A stretch of 64,000 bases of DNA, from positions 1-64,000 of the forward strand of contig JADMKK010000036.1 of the NCBI GenBank assembly GCA_015478895.1, written 5' to 3'. The position numbers and the translations under genes were made by a program. Positions 43,109 to 52,847 of the stretch are shown piece after piece. How positions within the stretch are numbered: the stretch's first letter is position 1; every line of letters begins with the position of its first letter. Below the pieces are notes generated by a model. The model was given only the letters and a program-made list of their open reading frames with translations. It had not been told where the DNA came from and did not search any database. Origin of the DNA: Comamonas sp. Lineage in GTDB: Bacteria; Pseudomonadota; Gammaproteobacteria; Burkholderiales; Burkholderiaceae_C.

Positions 43109-44716
43109 TTAACCCGCGCTGCGCTCAGGCTCTGCAAGCTTTACCGCTACCGTATGGCCGCCGGGCATCGCAAATTGCTGGATGGCCGTATCCAGCACAC
43201 TGGCCTGTTCATGCAGTGAGGCAGACGCCGCGCTGGATTCTTCCACCAGCGCAGCGTTTTGCTGGGTCATCTGCTCCAGTTCGTTGACGGAGTTCAACAC
43301 GTCGGCAATCTGGTGCTGTTGCTGGGTGGCTGATTCGGTCAGCTCGGCGATCACTTGGGCGACCTTGTGAACGCTGCTCACAATATCTTGCATGTTGCTG
43401 CCCGCCTGGCCGACCAAGGCTTTGCCGCTTTTGATGCACTGGCTGGAGGTCAAAATCAATTGCTTGATCTCTCGGGCCGCATCCGCACTGCGCCCGGCCA
43501 ACGAGCGCACCTCATTGGCCACCACCGCAAAGCCACGGCCTTGCTCACCTGCGCGGGCCGCTTCCACTGCTGCGTTGAGTGCCAAGATATTGGTTTGAAA
43601 CGCAATTCCATCGATCACACCGGTGATCTGCGCAATTCTTTCGGAGCTGTGGGCAATCTGCTCCATGGTCTGCACCACTTCTGTGGCCACCTGTTGGCCG
43701 TGCTGGGCCACCTGGGTGGTGGCTTGCGCCTGCTGGTGCGCGGTGGCGCTGGACTGCGCGTTGTACTGCACTCCCTGTCCCAGTGCTTGCATGGCACCGG
43801 CTGTGGTTTGCAAATAGGAGGCGGTGTCTTCAGTGCGTTCGCTCAGGTGATGATTGCCGGAGGCAATTTCAGCACTGGCGGTAGAAACTTGGCCCGCAGC
43901 GTCTTGCACTTGCGCCACCAGCGCGCGCAGAGCGTCTTGCATGGCACCCATGGCCAGCACTAGTTGGCCAACCTCATCCCGGTTCAACGGGGCAATGTCT
44001 TGCGACAAGTCGCCCGCAGCCACGCGGCAGGCCATGTCGCGCGCCATCTGTAGCGAACGCATGATGGTGCGCACGCTCAGCACTGTTACCGGCAGCATGA
44101 CCAGTATCGAGCACAGCACCACCAGCGCAATCAGCCAGCGCATCTGCGTGGCTTGGACGGCCATCTGGCTGCGGCCTAGCTCCAGCTCTGACTGCGCTTG
44201 CATGACGGCAGCACCCAGCAAGGCATCGGCATCGTGGATGGCGGTGCGGACGTATTCGGACTGCTCCGCGCCCTCAGCAGGGCTGACCATGCCGCGGCGC
44301 ACCAGATCAAGCACGGGCATCACGTCTTCCCCGTAGCGTTGCAGGGAAACATGTACCGCATTGAGCTTCTGTGCGTAATCCGAAGACTCTGGCTGCAGCA
44401 GGAGCAGCATTTGCGCACGCTCTTTGATGCTAGCCAGGGTGGTGTCCCAGCGATCCAGCATTTCAATGGCGATGTCCGAGTTCTCGGCGTTGATGATGGT
44501 GTTTTTCTCTGCGAGTTGCAGACTCCCCAAGTTGGTGCGTAGCTCACTGATGTCGGTCAGTGTCTGCACACGCGTTGCAAACACATCTTCGACGGTGCTG
44601 CGGGTCTGCTCCAAGGCATAAAAACCAGTCCCTCCCACCAGCAGCAGCATGCTTAGACAAAACAAGGTACCACAGTACAGGCGGCTTTTGATCGACAAAT
44701 TTGCAGCAAACTTCAC
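43109..44716 (-). CDS. Methyl-accepting chemotaxis protein
   Basis: Encodes 535 residues. Membrane helix 1 (about 12-33) is followed by a periplasmic four-helix-bundle sensor (about 35-190), helix 2 (about 195-215), a HAMP domain, and a cytoplasmic signalling domain with the hairpin tip [20 protein letters not shown] followed by [20 protein letters not shown]. There is no C-terminal pentapeptide for CheR/CheB docking. I chose the GTG at 44716 because GGAGGA stands six bases upstream; the frame is open 34 more codons. The ligand is unknown. Its position after mmsB makes an amino-acid or short-acid signal conceivable (inference). Confidence 0.9.
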   Translation of the reverse strand: MKFAANLSIKSRLYCGTLFCLSMLLLVGGTGFYALEQTRSTVEDVFATRVQTLTDISELRTNLGSLQLAEKNTIINAENSDIAIEMLDRWDTTLASIKERAQMLLLLQPESSDYAQKLNAVHVSLQRYGEDVMPVLDLVRRGMVSPAEGAEQSEYVRTAIHDADALLGAAVMQAQSELELGRSQMAVQATQMRWLIALVVLCSILVMLPVTVLSVRTIMRSLQMARDMACRVAAGDLSQDIAPLNRDEVGQLVLAMGAMQDALRALVAQVQDAAGQVSTASAEIASGNHHLSERTEDTASYLQTTAGAMQALGQGVQYNAQSSATAHQQAQATTQVAQHGQQVATEVVQTMEQIAHSSERIAQITGVIDGIAFQTNILALNAAVEAARAGEQGRGFAVVANEVRSLAGRSADAAREIKQLILTSSQCIKSGKALVGQAGSNMQDIVSSVHKVAQVIAELTESATQQQHQIADVLNSVNELEQMTQQNAALVEESSAASASLHEQASVLDTAIQQFAMPGGHTVAVKLAEPERSAG

Positions 44717-44845
44717 AACGTATCCTCCATGCGCGCCACCGCTCGTGGCAGTGGTTTTCTGAAGAACACGTTGCAACATCCGCGCCAGTCTGGGTCCCAC
44801 AGCCCCACAAGCGGTCACGTGCTGGGGTGGGGCTTGGCGAAGCGC

Positions 44846-45745
44846 TTAATTTTTAGCGCTCAGCGCCTGGATGACGCTGGAGAAGTCCAGCAAACCATTA
44901 CCAGCAATGCTGTGCTGCGCATAAATGGCGCGGGCCATGCCGCCCAGCGGGGTGCTGGCCTTTACGGCAATTGCATTCTCTTGCGCCAGGCCCAAATCCT
45001 TGAGCATCAAATCCGTGCCAAAGCCGCCGGCGTAGCCTTTGCTGGCCGGGGCGTTTTCGTGCACGCCGGGGAAGGGGTTGTACTTTTCCAGCGCCCAGTT
45101 GCCGCCTGAGCTGCGGCGCATGATTTCGCTCAGCACTTTAGGGTCCAGGCCATTGGCCACGCCCAGCGCAATCGCTTCGCTGGTGCCGGCCATCAAAATG
45201 CCCAGCAGCATGTTGTTGCAGATTTTGGCCGTCTGGCCTGCGCCGACGGCACCGGCGTGAAAGATGTTGGCGCCCATTTTTTCCAGATAAGGCTTGGCCC
45301 GCTCCAGTTGCGAGGCCGTGCCGCCCACCATGAATGTCAGCGTGCCGGCAATCGCGCCGCCCGTGCCGCCAGAAACCGGCGCGTCGATAAAGTCAATGCC
45401 TGCGGCATCGGCGGCCTTGGCCACTTTCTGGCTGGTGGCGGCGGCGATGGTGGAGCTGTCAATCACCAGCGTGCCGGGCTCCATCGCGCTGAGCAGGCCG
45501 GGTGCGCCGTCTTTGCCCAGAAACAAGCCTTCCACATGCTGGCTGGCAGGCAGCATGGTGACGATGACCTTGGCGCCTTGCACCGCGTCCTGCGCGCTGA
45601 AAGCGGCGGCGCAGCCTTCGGCCACGACTTTGGCTACCGCGTCTTTGGACAGGTCAAAAGCGCGCACATCGTGCCCCGCTTTTTGCAGATTGATGGCCAT
45701 GGGCGCGCCCATGTTGCCGAGGCCGATGAATGCAATGGTGGTCAT
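44846..45745 (-). CDS. mmsB: 3-Hydroxyisobutyrate dehydrogenase
   Basis: Encodes 299 residues. It oxidises 3-hydroxyisobutyrate to methylmalonate semialdehyde with NAD in valine breakdown. The NAD motif IAFIGLGNMGAPMAINL starts at residue 4, the substrate motif is FIDAPVSGGTGGAIAGTL, and the catalytic lysine lies in GAGQTAKICNNMLLG (about 172). The context with mmsA and an acyl-CoA dehydrogenase supports the name over other beta-hydroxyacid dehydrogenases. Confidence 0.94.
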   Translation of the reverse strand: MTTIAFIGLGNMGAPMAINLQKAGHDVRAFDLSKDAVAKVVAEGCAAAFSAQDAVQGAKVIVTMLPASQHVEGLFLGKDGAPGLLSAMEPGTLVIDSSTIAAATSQKVAKAADAAGIDFIDAPVSGGTGGAIAGTLTFMVGGTASQLERAKPYLEKMGANIFHAGAVGAGQTAKICNNMLLGILMAGTSEAIALGVANGLDPKVLSEIMRRSSGGNWALEKYNPFPGVHENAPASKGYAGGFGTDLMLKDLGLAQENAIAVKASTPLGGMARAIYAQHSIAGNGLLDFSSVIQALSAKN

Positions 45746-45801
45746 GGTGTTGTCTCCTGCTTATAAATAGTGATAGCTAGATGCCGTGGTTCAACCTTGC
45801 T

Positions 45802-45834
45802 TTGCGGTACAAAACACTTTGAAATCAAGGTTTA
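45802..45834 (-). repeat. Inverted repeat between the acyl-CoA dehydrogenase gene and mmsB
   Basis: AACCTTG-c-TTT and AAA-t-CAAGGTT face each other across about 14 bases, close to a GATAGCT motif like those of the dispersed repeats. It may be a decayed member of that family. There is no T-run. It sits inside the operon. Confidence 0.4.
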
Positions 45835-45866
45835 ACTAGGGCATGTTGCTCATTTTTTCGAATGAC

Positions 45867-47033
45867 TTAGCGAATGGCATCCGGCGCATCGTCTTCCAGC
45901 ATGCGCCGGGCAATGATCACGCGCATGATTTCGTTGGTACCTTCCAGAATCTGGTGCACGCGGGCATCGCGCAGCAGGCGTTCCAGCGGAAAGTCGCGCA
46001 GATAGCCATAGCCGCCGTGCAATTGCAGGGCCTCGTTGCAGACCATAAAGCCGGCGTCGGTGGCAAAACGCTTGGCCATGGCGCAGTAGGTGGAGGCGTC
46101 GCGCGCACCCGCGTCCAGCTTGCTGGCAGCCAGCCGCACCATCTGGCGCGCAGCGACCAGCTCGGTCGCCATGTCGGCCAGTTTGAACTGCAGCGCCTGA
46201 AAGCTGGCGAGGGATTTGCCGAACTGCTTGCGCTCGTGCAGATAGCTTTGCGCCTGCGTCAACGCACCTTGCGCGGCGCCGACGGAGCAGGTGGCAATGT
46301 TGATGCGCCCGCCGTCCAGGCCTTTCATGGCGATCTTGAAACCTTCACCCTCTTGGCCCAGCAAGTGATCGGCCGGAATGCGCGCATTGTCAAAGTTGAT
46401 GACGCGCGTGGGCTGGCTGTTCCAGCCCATCTTTGCTTCTTTTTTGCCGTAGCTGATGCCCGGCGTATTGGCGGGCACCGCAAAAGCGCTGATACCACGT
46501 GCGCCCGATTGCGCATCGCCTGTGCGCGCCATCAGCACCAAGACGTCGGTGCTGCCTGCGCCGCTGATAAAGGCTTTGGCACCGTTAATCACATACTCGT
46601 TACCCACCAATTCGGCGTGTGTCTTGAGCGAGGCAGCGTCCGAGCCCGCACCGGGCTCGGTCAGCGCATAGCTGGCCAGTTTCTGGCCGCTGGTCAGTGC
46701 TTCGCCCCATTGGTCGCGCACGGCATCGGTGGCCCAGGTGCCCAGCATCCAGGTGGCCATGTTGTGGATGGTGATGAAGGCGGTGGTGCTGGGGTCCACG
46801 GCGGCCATTTCTTCAAACACCAGCGTGGCGTCCAGCCGGGGCAGGGCCAGACCGCCCGCATTCTCGGGTGCGTACAGGCCGCAGAACCCGAGTTCGCCCG
46901 CTTTGGCAATCGCTTGGCGCGGGAAGATGCCTTCGGCATCCCACTGGGCCGCGAAAGGTGCCAACTCAGTGTGCGCAAACTGGCGGGCCGTGTCGGCAAA
47001 GGCGCGTTGGTCTTCGCTGAGTTCAAAGTCCAT
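45867..47033 (-). CDS. Acyl-CoA dehydrogenase, probably isobutyryl-CoA dehydrogenase
   Basis: Encodes 388 residues, a flavin acyl-CoA dehydrogenase. Seen are YALTEPGAGSDAASLKT (substrate loop), MGWNSQPTRVINFDNARIP, GGRINIATCSVGAAQGAL, the FAD segment QLHGGYGYLRDFPLERLLRD and the catalytic-base region QILEGTNEIMRVI (Glu about 364). Neighbours mmsA and mmsB point to isobutyryl-CoA to methacrylyl-CoA in valine degradation. The enoyl-CoA hydratase and hydroxyisobutyryl-CoA hydrolase that would complete the path are not in the window. Confidence 0.9.
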   Translation of the reverse strand: MDFELSEDQRAFADTARQFAHTELAPFAAQWDAEGIFPRQAIAKAGELGFCGLYAPENAGGLALPRLDATLVFEEMAAVDPSTTAFITIHNMATWMLGTWATDAVRDQWGEALTSGQKLASYALTEPGAGSDAASLKTHAELVGNEYVINGAKAFISGAGSTDVLVLMARTGDAQSGARGISAFAVPANTPGISYGKKEAKMGWNSQPTRVINFDNARIPADHLLGQEGEGFKIAMKGLDGGRINIATCSVGAAQGALTQAQSYLHERKQFGKSLASFQALQFKLADMATELVAARQMVRLAASKLDAGARDASTYCAMAKRFATDAGFMVCNEALQLHGGYGYLRDFPLERLLRDARVHQILEGTNEIMRVIIARRMLEDDAPDAIR

Positions 47034-47102
47034 GGCGGTGTCTCCTGTCTCTTCGTTGTTCTCATACTTCGAAACACGCCACGATGGCCGGTGAGCGGCG
47101 GA

Positions 47103-47513
47103 TTAATCTTCCGGCGCTCGCCCTTCGTGCAACCAGTGCATGAGCGCTGGGCGGCGCTGCTCGGTCACTTGCGTGAGGCAATCGTGGTACAGCCGGGGCC
47201 ATTCGGCGCGGCTTTCATCCGGTGCGTGGCGCTGCTTGCACCCAGCGGTGCGCTGGCGGCTCCATGCGGTCTGGTCTTTGCGCAGCGCGGGCCGCTCATG
47301 GGCGGACAGCGCGCGCATCACATCGGCATACAGAATGTTCTGGGCCGTGTCCGCTTGCTGAAAGCGCTGAACAGCGCAGGCATTCAAGTGGTCAATGTGG
47401 CGCGATTGCGGCTCGCACGCTGCACCGGCCTGGGCCCGTACAGCGGTGCAGGGCAGTAACGCAGCAAGCCCCAGAGCCATTGCAGTCACCAAAGAAAAGC
47501 GCGTGGATGTCAT
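47103..47513 (-). CDS. Exported LprI/DUF1311-type protein
   Basis: Encodes 136 residues. A signal peptide ends near VRAQA. The mature part has the LprI-like plan: HLNACAVQRFQQADTAQN, then ALRKDQTAWSRQRTAGC and a final Cys before LTQVTEQRR, giving spaced cysteines for disulfides. Some relatives inhibit lysozyme; most have no known role. It is unusual here because it interrupts the valine genes (72 bases after mmsA, 69 before the acyl-CoA dehydrogenase) on the same strand. There is no strong ribosome site. Confidence 0.75.
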   Translation of the reverse strand: MTSTRFSLVTAMALGLAALLPCTAVRAQAGAACEPQSRHIDHLNACAVQRFQQADTAQNILYADVMRALSAHERPALRKDQTAWSRQRTAGCKQRHAPDESRAEWPRLYHDCLTQVTEQRRPALMHWLHEGRAPED

Positions 47514-47585
47514 CGCTGCATCATCCCAGAGTTTGGAGCTTTTTAGGGCTCCAGCCTAGGCTGCACTAGGGCATCCAGCTATGCT

Positions 47586-49109
47586 TTACTTCAGACTGAT
47601 GGTGGTGTTGACGCCTTGCGAGACAGTGCTGTCATCAAACCAGCGGGAGGTCACCGTCTTGGTCTGCGTATAGAACATCACCACTTGCTTGCCGTAAGGG
47701 CCCAAATCGCCCAGCTTGGAAGCGCGGCTGCCGGTGAACGAGAACAAAGGCACAGGTACTGGAATTGGCACGTTGATGCCGATCTGGCCCACGTCGATCT
47801 CTTCCTGGAACTTGCGCGCTGCAGCGCCCGACTGGGTGAAGATGGCGGTGCCGTTGCCGTTGGGGTTGGCGTTGATGAACTCAATGGCCTGGTCAATATC
47901 GTCGGCTGCCACGATGCACAGCACGGGGCCAAAGATTTCCTGGTCGTACACGCTCATGCCGGGTTTGACGCCACTGAAGATGGTCGGGCCGACAAAGTTG
48001 CCTTGGTCGTAACCGGCCACTTGCGGCTTGCGGCCGTCGAGTTCCAGCACGGCACCATCGGCAATGCCGCGCTCGATCAGGCTTTCTACGCGCGACAGCG
48101 CCGCGCACGAGACGACGGGGCCCACATCGGTGCCGGGCTCGGTGCCGCCGGAGACTTTGAGCGTCTTGGCCTTGGCCACCAGTTCGGGAATCCACTTTTG
48201 CGATTCACCCACCAGCACTACCACCGACAGGGCCATGCAGCGCTGACCGGCAGCGCCAAAGGCCGCACCGGCCAAGGCGTTCAAAGTTTGATCTTTGTTG
48301 GCATCGGGCAGGATGATGGCGTGGTTCTTGGCACCCATCATGCATTGCACGCGCTTGCCGTTCAGGCTGGCGCGGTTGTAAACGTGCGTGCCGACCTTGG
48401 TGGAGCCGACAAAGCTGATTGCCTTGATATCGGGGTGGTCGCAAATCGCGTTCACCGCGTCTTCACCGCCGTGGATGACGTTGAGCACGCCCGCCGGCAC
48501 GCCGGCCTCCAGTGCCAGCTCACACAGGCGCATGGTGACCATCGGGTCTTGCTCGGAGGGCTTCAAGACAAAGGTGTTGCCCGTGGCAATTGCCATCGGG
48601 AACATCCACAGGGGAATCATCGCGGGGAAGTTGAACGGCGTAATGCCGGCGCACACGCCCAGTGGCTGGTTCAGCGTGTAGGTATCAACGCCGTTGGCCA
48701 CGTTGTTGGCCAGCTCACCCAGTTGCAGGCTGCCGATGTTGGCTGCGTGCTCCACCACTTCCAGACCACGGAACACATCGCCTTCGGCGTCGGGCAGGGT
48801 CTTGCCTTGCTCGGCGGTCAGCAGGGCGGCCAGCTCTTTCATGTTCTCGCGGATCAGCTGCTGCAGCTTCAAGAAGATGCGGGCGCGTGCGCCGATGGGG
48901 GTTTTCTTCCAGGTCTTGAACGCTTGCTTGGCATTGCTCACCGCCAGATTGATTTCTTCGGGCGTGGCAAAGGGCACGCGGGCCAGCACTTCTTGTGTGG
49001 CGGGGTTGACGACATTGCGCCACTGGGTGGTCTTGGATTCAACGAATTCACCGTTGATCAACAGCTTGACGGTGGGGGCCAGCACGGCCTGCGGGGTGGA
49101 AGCGTTCAT
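47586..49109 (-). CDS. mmsA: Methylmalonate-semialdehyde dehydrogenase (CoA-acylating)
   Basis: Encodes 507 residues. It converts methylmalonate semialdehyde to propionyl-CoA at the end of valine breakdown. The aldehyde-dehydrogenase landmarks are [44 protein letters not shown] and the catalytic cysteine in [11 protein letters not shown] (about Cys291). [18 protein letters not shown] is diagnostic of the MmsA subfamily. I start at 49109 with GGAG nine bases upstream; 29 upstream codons are open. It diverges from a lysR gene across an operator-like region. Confidence 0.96.
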   Translation of the reverse strand: MNASTPQAVLAPTVKLLINGEFVESKTTQWRNVVNPATQEVLARVPFATPEEINLAVSNAKQAFKTWKKTPIGARARIFLKLQQLIRENMKELAALLTAEQGKTLPDAEGDVFRGLEVVEHAANIGSLQLGELANNVANGVDTYTLNQPLGVCAGITPFNFPAMIPLWMFPMAIATGNTFVLKPSEQDPMVTMRLCELALEAGVPAGVLNVIHGGEDAVNAICDHPDIKAISFVGSTKVGTHVYNRASLNGKRVQCMMGAKNHAIILPDANKDQTLNALAGAAFGAAGQRCMALSVVVLVGESQKWIPELVAKAKTLKVSGGTEPGTDVGPVVSCAALSRVESLIERGIADGAVLELDGRKPQVAGYDQGNFVGPTIFSGVKPGMSVYDQEIFGPVLCIVAADDIDQAIEFINANPNGNGTAIFTQSGAAARKFQEEIDVGQIGINVPIPVPVPLFSFTGSRASKLGDLGPYGKQVVMFYTQTKTVTSRWFDDSTVSQGVNTTISLK

Positions 49110-49190
49110 GGGATTTGTCTCCGGCATTGCCTTGGAATGAAGTGGGGCACGCAACTGGCAGTGATCGCGCGCTCTGAAGGCATCGTAGGT

Positions 49191-49246
49191 GTGCAAAAGT
49201 GCTTATGCAATAGCAATTTTTGCACGTTGTATTTGCAAAAATGCAC
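49191..49246. promoter_or_regulatory. Three-half-site operator between mmsA and lysR
   Basis: GTGCAAAA (49191-49198), TTTTTGCAC (49217-49225) and TGCAAAAATGCAC (49234-49246) carry the same half-site in alternating orientation, giving two overlapping dyads. This fits a LysR-type activation and recognition site in a 152-base divergent gap, with the third half-site about 20 bases from the lysR start. Confidence 0.6.
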
Positions 49247-49261
49247 AGGCAGAATGCCGCC

Positions 49262-50164
49262 ATGGATTGGGATCACTTGCGTTTTTTTGCGGCAGTCGTA
49301 CACAGCGGCACTTTGGCGGGCGCAGCACGCACTTTGGGCGTGGAGCACACCACGGTCGCGCGGCGCATTCAGACGCTGGAAAAAATGCTGGGCCAGACTT
49401 TGTTTGTGCGCGATGCAGCAGGGCACAAGCTCAGCGCTGCCGGACAGCAATTGCTGCCCGCTGTGCAGGCGATGGAAAAGGCTGCCTTGAGCGTGGAACA
49501 CGCCTTGCAACCTGCTACCGGCGGTGCGGAGGCCGAGCCCTCCGGGCTGGTACGCATTGGGGTGACGGAAGGGTTGGGCACGCAATTGCTGGCCGGGGCA
49601 CTGGCCAGCCTGAGCGTCAAGCACCCGCAGCTGTCCATCGATTTACTGGCGCTGCCTCGCCTGCTGCACCTATCACGGCGCGAGGCTGACATCGTGATCT
49701 CGCTGGAGCGCCCCAAGCGCGGCACGGTGGTGGTCAGCAAGTTGGCGGATTACAAGCTGTATCTGTATGGCGAGCGCCAGTACCTGGCGCGCAAGCCGCT
49801 GGTGGCCAGCAGTGAGGATTTGCGCCATCACCACTTCATCCATTACGTGGACGACTTGCTGTTCTCCCAAGAGCTGCAGCTGCTCTCGCAAATCTACAAG
49901 CCCGCGCGCTTTGCCTTTCGCAGCACCAGCATTGCCGCGCAGTACGAAGCCGTGCGCGCCGGGGCCGGGCTGGCGGTGCTGCCCGCTTTCATGGCCGACC
50001 GCGACCCCACATTGACGCGCGTATTGCCGCAGGAGGCGCAATTTCTGCGCACCTTCTGGATGTCGATGCCTGAAGAAGCCAAAGCGGTGGCGCGCATCCA
50101 GGTGGTATGGAAGTTTTTGAAAGAGGTCGCTCGGGAACGTCAAGCGTTGCTGATGTCAAGCTAG
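49262..50164 (+). CDS. LysR-type regulator, probable control of valine genes
   Basis: Encodes 300 residues. An N-terminal winged helix-turn-helix (about 1-60: MDWDHLRFFAAVVHSGTLAG, AARTLGVEHTTVARRIQTLE) is followed by a periplasmic-binding-like effector domain from about 95. Divergence from mmsA and the dyads between them suggest it controls the mms cluster and itself, with a valine-pathway intermediate as coinducer (inference). The start at 49262 fits the family; upstream open codons overlap the operator. Confidence 0.9.
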   Translation: MDWDHLRFFAAVVHSGTLAGAARTLGVEHTTVARRIQTLEKMLGQTLFVRDAAGHKLSAAGQQLLPAVQAMEKAALSVEHALQPATGGAEAEPSGLVRIGVTEGLGTQLLAGALASLSVKHPQLSIDLLALPRLLHLSRREADIVISLERPKRGTVVVSKLADYKLYLYGERQYLARKPLVASSEDLRHHHFIHYVDDLLFSQELQLLSQIYKPARFAFRSTSIAAQYEAVRAGAGLAVLPAFMADRDPTLTRVLPQEAQFLRTFWMSMPEEAKAVARIQVVWKFLKEVARERQALLMSS

Positions 50165-50323
50165 TTGACCCAGATAGGACAGCCAGCGTGACGAACCTCT
50201 ATCTACGTCAAAAATACGTCGTAACACGGTTATGCTCATCACTTCAATTAATATTTGTTAGCAATTGCCTTGTTTGTTTTGCTAGCACGATGGCAGACCT
50301 TCGCTCTCCCCCTGCGTTTACCC

Positions 50324-52696
50324 ATGAGATACCGCTCTAAGCTGCACCGCATTTCCCAAGCTTGGTGGCCGACAGCCACCGTCTTGGCTATTGGAAGCGT
50401 GATCAGCGTGGCGAGCCTGCAGGTCATGCGAGGCTCGGGCGGCCTGCTGCCCTGGGTGCAAGAACGGGCGGACTGGATCATTGTCGGGGGCGTGCTGGCC
50501 ACCACTGCCTTGCTGGCCGCCATCGTGACCTTGTCATCGCACCAGCGTTTGCGCGCACAGATACAGACACAGGCCAAGCACAAACTGCTGCGCCACCGAA
50601 CGGACAGATTCAAGGCGCTGTTTCACCAATCCGCCGTGGGCGTGCTCGAAGTCGAGCTGCGCACGGGCCGTTTGGTCAGCGCCAATACGCGGTTCTGCAG
50701 CATCGTGGGCTACAGCCAGCAGGTGCTGGAGCGCATGTGTCTGGACAGCATGGTGCATGCCGACGACCAGTCGCAGTGGCACAACTTGTCACGCCAAGTC
50801 ACGTCGGGGAAGCTGCCGCACTTCACCCTGATTCATCGCATGCTGCGCAGTGACGGCCAAGAAGTATGGGTCGAGGCATGGGTGTATCCGCTGCTCAGCG
50901 ATGAAGGTCAGCCCAGTGAGCGCCACATCGCACTCATTCAGGATGTGACGGAGCGGCGCTTGCTGCAAGACCAGCTGCAGGAGCGCGAGGCGTATTCAGG
51001 TGAAATGCTGCGCTTCATGCCGGTGGGGTTGGTGGTGGTGGGGCCACAAGGCAATATTGAGTTTTCCAACCACCACTTCGATCACAAAACAGGCTGGGCG
51101 CATGGCGAGCTGGGCGATGAGTCGGCGCTGTGGCGCCATTTGTGTGCGGATCCGCAGCAGCACGCCACGTTGTTGCAGCGCTTGAATGCCGGGCGCTGTG
51201 AGGTCGTGTCATCCGGCATGAACATGCCAGCAGCGGAATATCTGCTGCGCAGTAAAAGCGGGCAGCCCTTGCCCATGGAAGTGTCGGGGCGCTTTCTGGA
51301 CGGGCGCATCTTGCTCACTTTTGTGGATTTAAGCCAGCGCAAAGCGGCGGAAGCAGAGATTCGCTGGCTCGGCTTTTACGACCCCGTGACCCAATTGCCC
51401 AATCGCCGCATGCTGCTCGATCGCCTGGGCGATGTGTTGAGCAAAGGGCAGCGCCCTGGTAGCGGCAAAACGGCTTTGCTGCTGCTGGACATTGACAATT
51501 TCAAGTCGCTCAATGAAACCCTGGGCCATGAGCTGGGCGATGCTTTGCTGCGCATGGTGGCCACGCGTTTGGCCAACTGCATTGCGGGCAAGCACACCTT
51601 ATCGCGCCAGGGCGGCGATGAGTTTGCCGTGGTGCTGGAAGACCTGCCGCTTGAAGCGCTGGAGGCCGGGCGCGCCACAGAGCATGTCGGGCGCACGCTG
51701 CTGGAGGCTTTGCGTACGCCGTTTTTCTTGAATGGGCAGGATTTGCACGTCACCGTCAGCATGGGCGCGGTGGTGGTGAGCGGGCAGGGCGATACCGTGG
51801 AGGAACTGCTCAAGCGCGCCGACCTGGCGCTTTACCAAGCCAAAAGCGCGGGCCGCGATACCTTGCAGTTTTTTGACCCCAGCATGCAAAAGGCCGTCAG
51901 CGCCCGCGTGGAGATGGAAAAAGACCTGCGCCTTGCACTGGAGCGCCACGAGTTTGACCTGTACTTCCAGCCCCAAGTGCGTGGCGACAAGGTCGTCGGG
52001 GCTGAGGCGCTGCTGCGCTGGGATCATCCGGTCAAAGGCTTTATTCCACCGGGTGTTTTCGTGCCGGCGGCAGAAGAATCGGGGCTCATCTTCCCGCTGG
52101 GCGAATGGGTGCTGTATGCCGCCTGCCGCCAGCTGGCGCACTGGGCCCAAGACCCGCAGCTGGCGCACCTGACCATGTCCGTCAACGTCAGCCCGCGCCA
52201 GTTCTACCAGGAAGGGTTTGTGCAGCAAGTGCAGCAAGCGCTGGCGGTGGCGGGCGCGCGCCCTTCGTCGCTGGAGCTGGAGCTGACCGAGGGCATGCTG
52301 CTGACCGATATTGACGACACCATCGACAAAATGGTGCAGTTGAAAAAGATGGGCGTGATTTTTTCGCTGGATGACTTTGGCACGGGCTATTCCTCGCTGA
52401 GCTATCTCAAACGCCTGCCGCTGGACAAACTCAAAATCGACCAGAGCTTTGTGCGCGAAGCTTTGCTCAGCGCCAACGATGCCAGCATTGCCCGCACCAT
52501 CGTGGCGCTGGGCCACAGTCTGGGTCTGCAGGTGATTGCCGAAGGCGTGGAGACAGTCGAACAGCGCGACTTTCTGGCTGCCAATGGCTGCAGTTACTGG
52601 CAAGGCTATTTATTCAGCCGGGCCACTCCGGCCAAAGCCTTTGAAGCTTGGGTCAAAAACTACGACATCCAGGGTTTGGTGCTGGACAATCAGTGA
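50324..52696 (+). CDS. Membrane PAS-GGDEF-EAL cyclic-di-GMP protein
   Basis: Encodes 790 residues. Two N-terminal membrane helices (about 15-35 and 52-72) are followed by a PAS domain (about 95-225), a second divergent PAS-like region (about 230-345), a GGDEF domain with an intact GGDEF (430-434) and an EAL domain with an intact EAL (561-563), then DDFGTGYSSLSYL and AEGVETVEQRDFL. Both a cyclase and a phosphodiesterase motif are complete, so either or both activities are possible. The start at 50324 lies just before the first helix. It is monocistronic and ends at a large hairpin. Confidence 0.93.
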   Translation: MRYRSKLHRISQAWWPTATVLAIGSVISVASLQVMRGSGGLLPWVQERADWIIVGGVLATTALLAAIVTLSSHQRLRAQIQTQAKHKLLRHRTDRFKALFHQSAVGVLEVELRTGRLVSANTRFCSIVGYSQQVLERMCLDSMVHADDQSQWHNLSRQVTSGKLPHFTLIHRMLRSDGQEVWVEAWVYPLLSDEGQPSERHIALIQDVTERRLLQDQLQEREAYSGEMLRFMPVGLVVVGPQGNIEFSNHHFDHKTGWAHGELGDESALWRHLCADPQQHATLLQRLNAGRCEVVSSGMNMPAAEYLLRSKSGQPLPMEVSGRFLDGRILLTFVDLSQRKAAEAEIRWLGFYDPVTQLPNRRMLLDRLGDVLSKGQRPGSGKTALLLLDIDNFKSLNETLGHELGDALLRMVATRLANCIAGKHTLSRQGGDEFAVVLEDLPLEALEAGRATEHVGRTLLEALRTPFFLNGQDLHVTVSMGAVVVSGQGDTVEELLKRADLALYQAKSAGRDTLQFFDPSMQKAVSARVEMEKDLRLALERHEFDLYFQPQVRGDKVVGAEALLRWDHPVKGFIPPGVFVPAAEESGLIFPLGEWVLYAACRQLAHWAQDPQLAHLTMSVNVSPRQFYQEGFVQQVQQALAVAGARPSSLELELTEGMLLTDIDDTIDKMVQLKKMGVIFSLDDFGTGYSSLSYLKRLPLDKLKIDQSFVREALLSANDASIARTIVALGHSLGLQVIAEGVETVEQRDFLAANGCSYWQGYLFSRATPAKAFEAWVKNYDIQGLVLDNQ

Positions 52697-52749
52697 AGGC
52701 GTACTTGCAGCCCTGGTTGCCGATCTTTTCTAACAAATCTAACAAAAAA

Positions 52750-52840
52750 CATAGCTGCTTGCCCTCGTAGAACAATGGTTTGAAGGTGCTAAGTGCCTGA
52801 AATCATCTATTAACAACGGCAGGCAGCTATGTTTTTATGA
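52750..52840. repeat. Dispersed inverted repeat, copy F, long-loop terminator
   Basis: ACATAGCTGC-t-TGCC (52750-52764) pairs with GGCA-GGCAGCTATGT (52819-52833), one mismatch in 15, across 54 bases. T's follow on the plus strand and a run of A's precedes, so it can terminate both converging genes. The outer arms are the same TAGCTGC as in the other copies, but the loop is much longer. Confidence 0.6.
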
Positions 52841-52847
52841 GCTTTTA

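Noticed and set aside
49191-49246. CRISPR-like spaced repeats
   Set aside because: There are only three short half-sites in alternating orientation, no spacers of equal size and no cas genes; an operator fits better.
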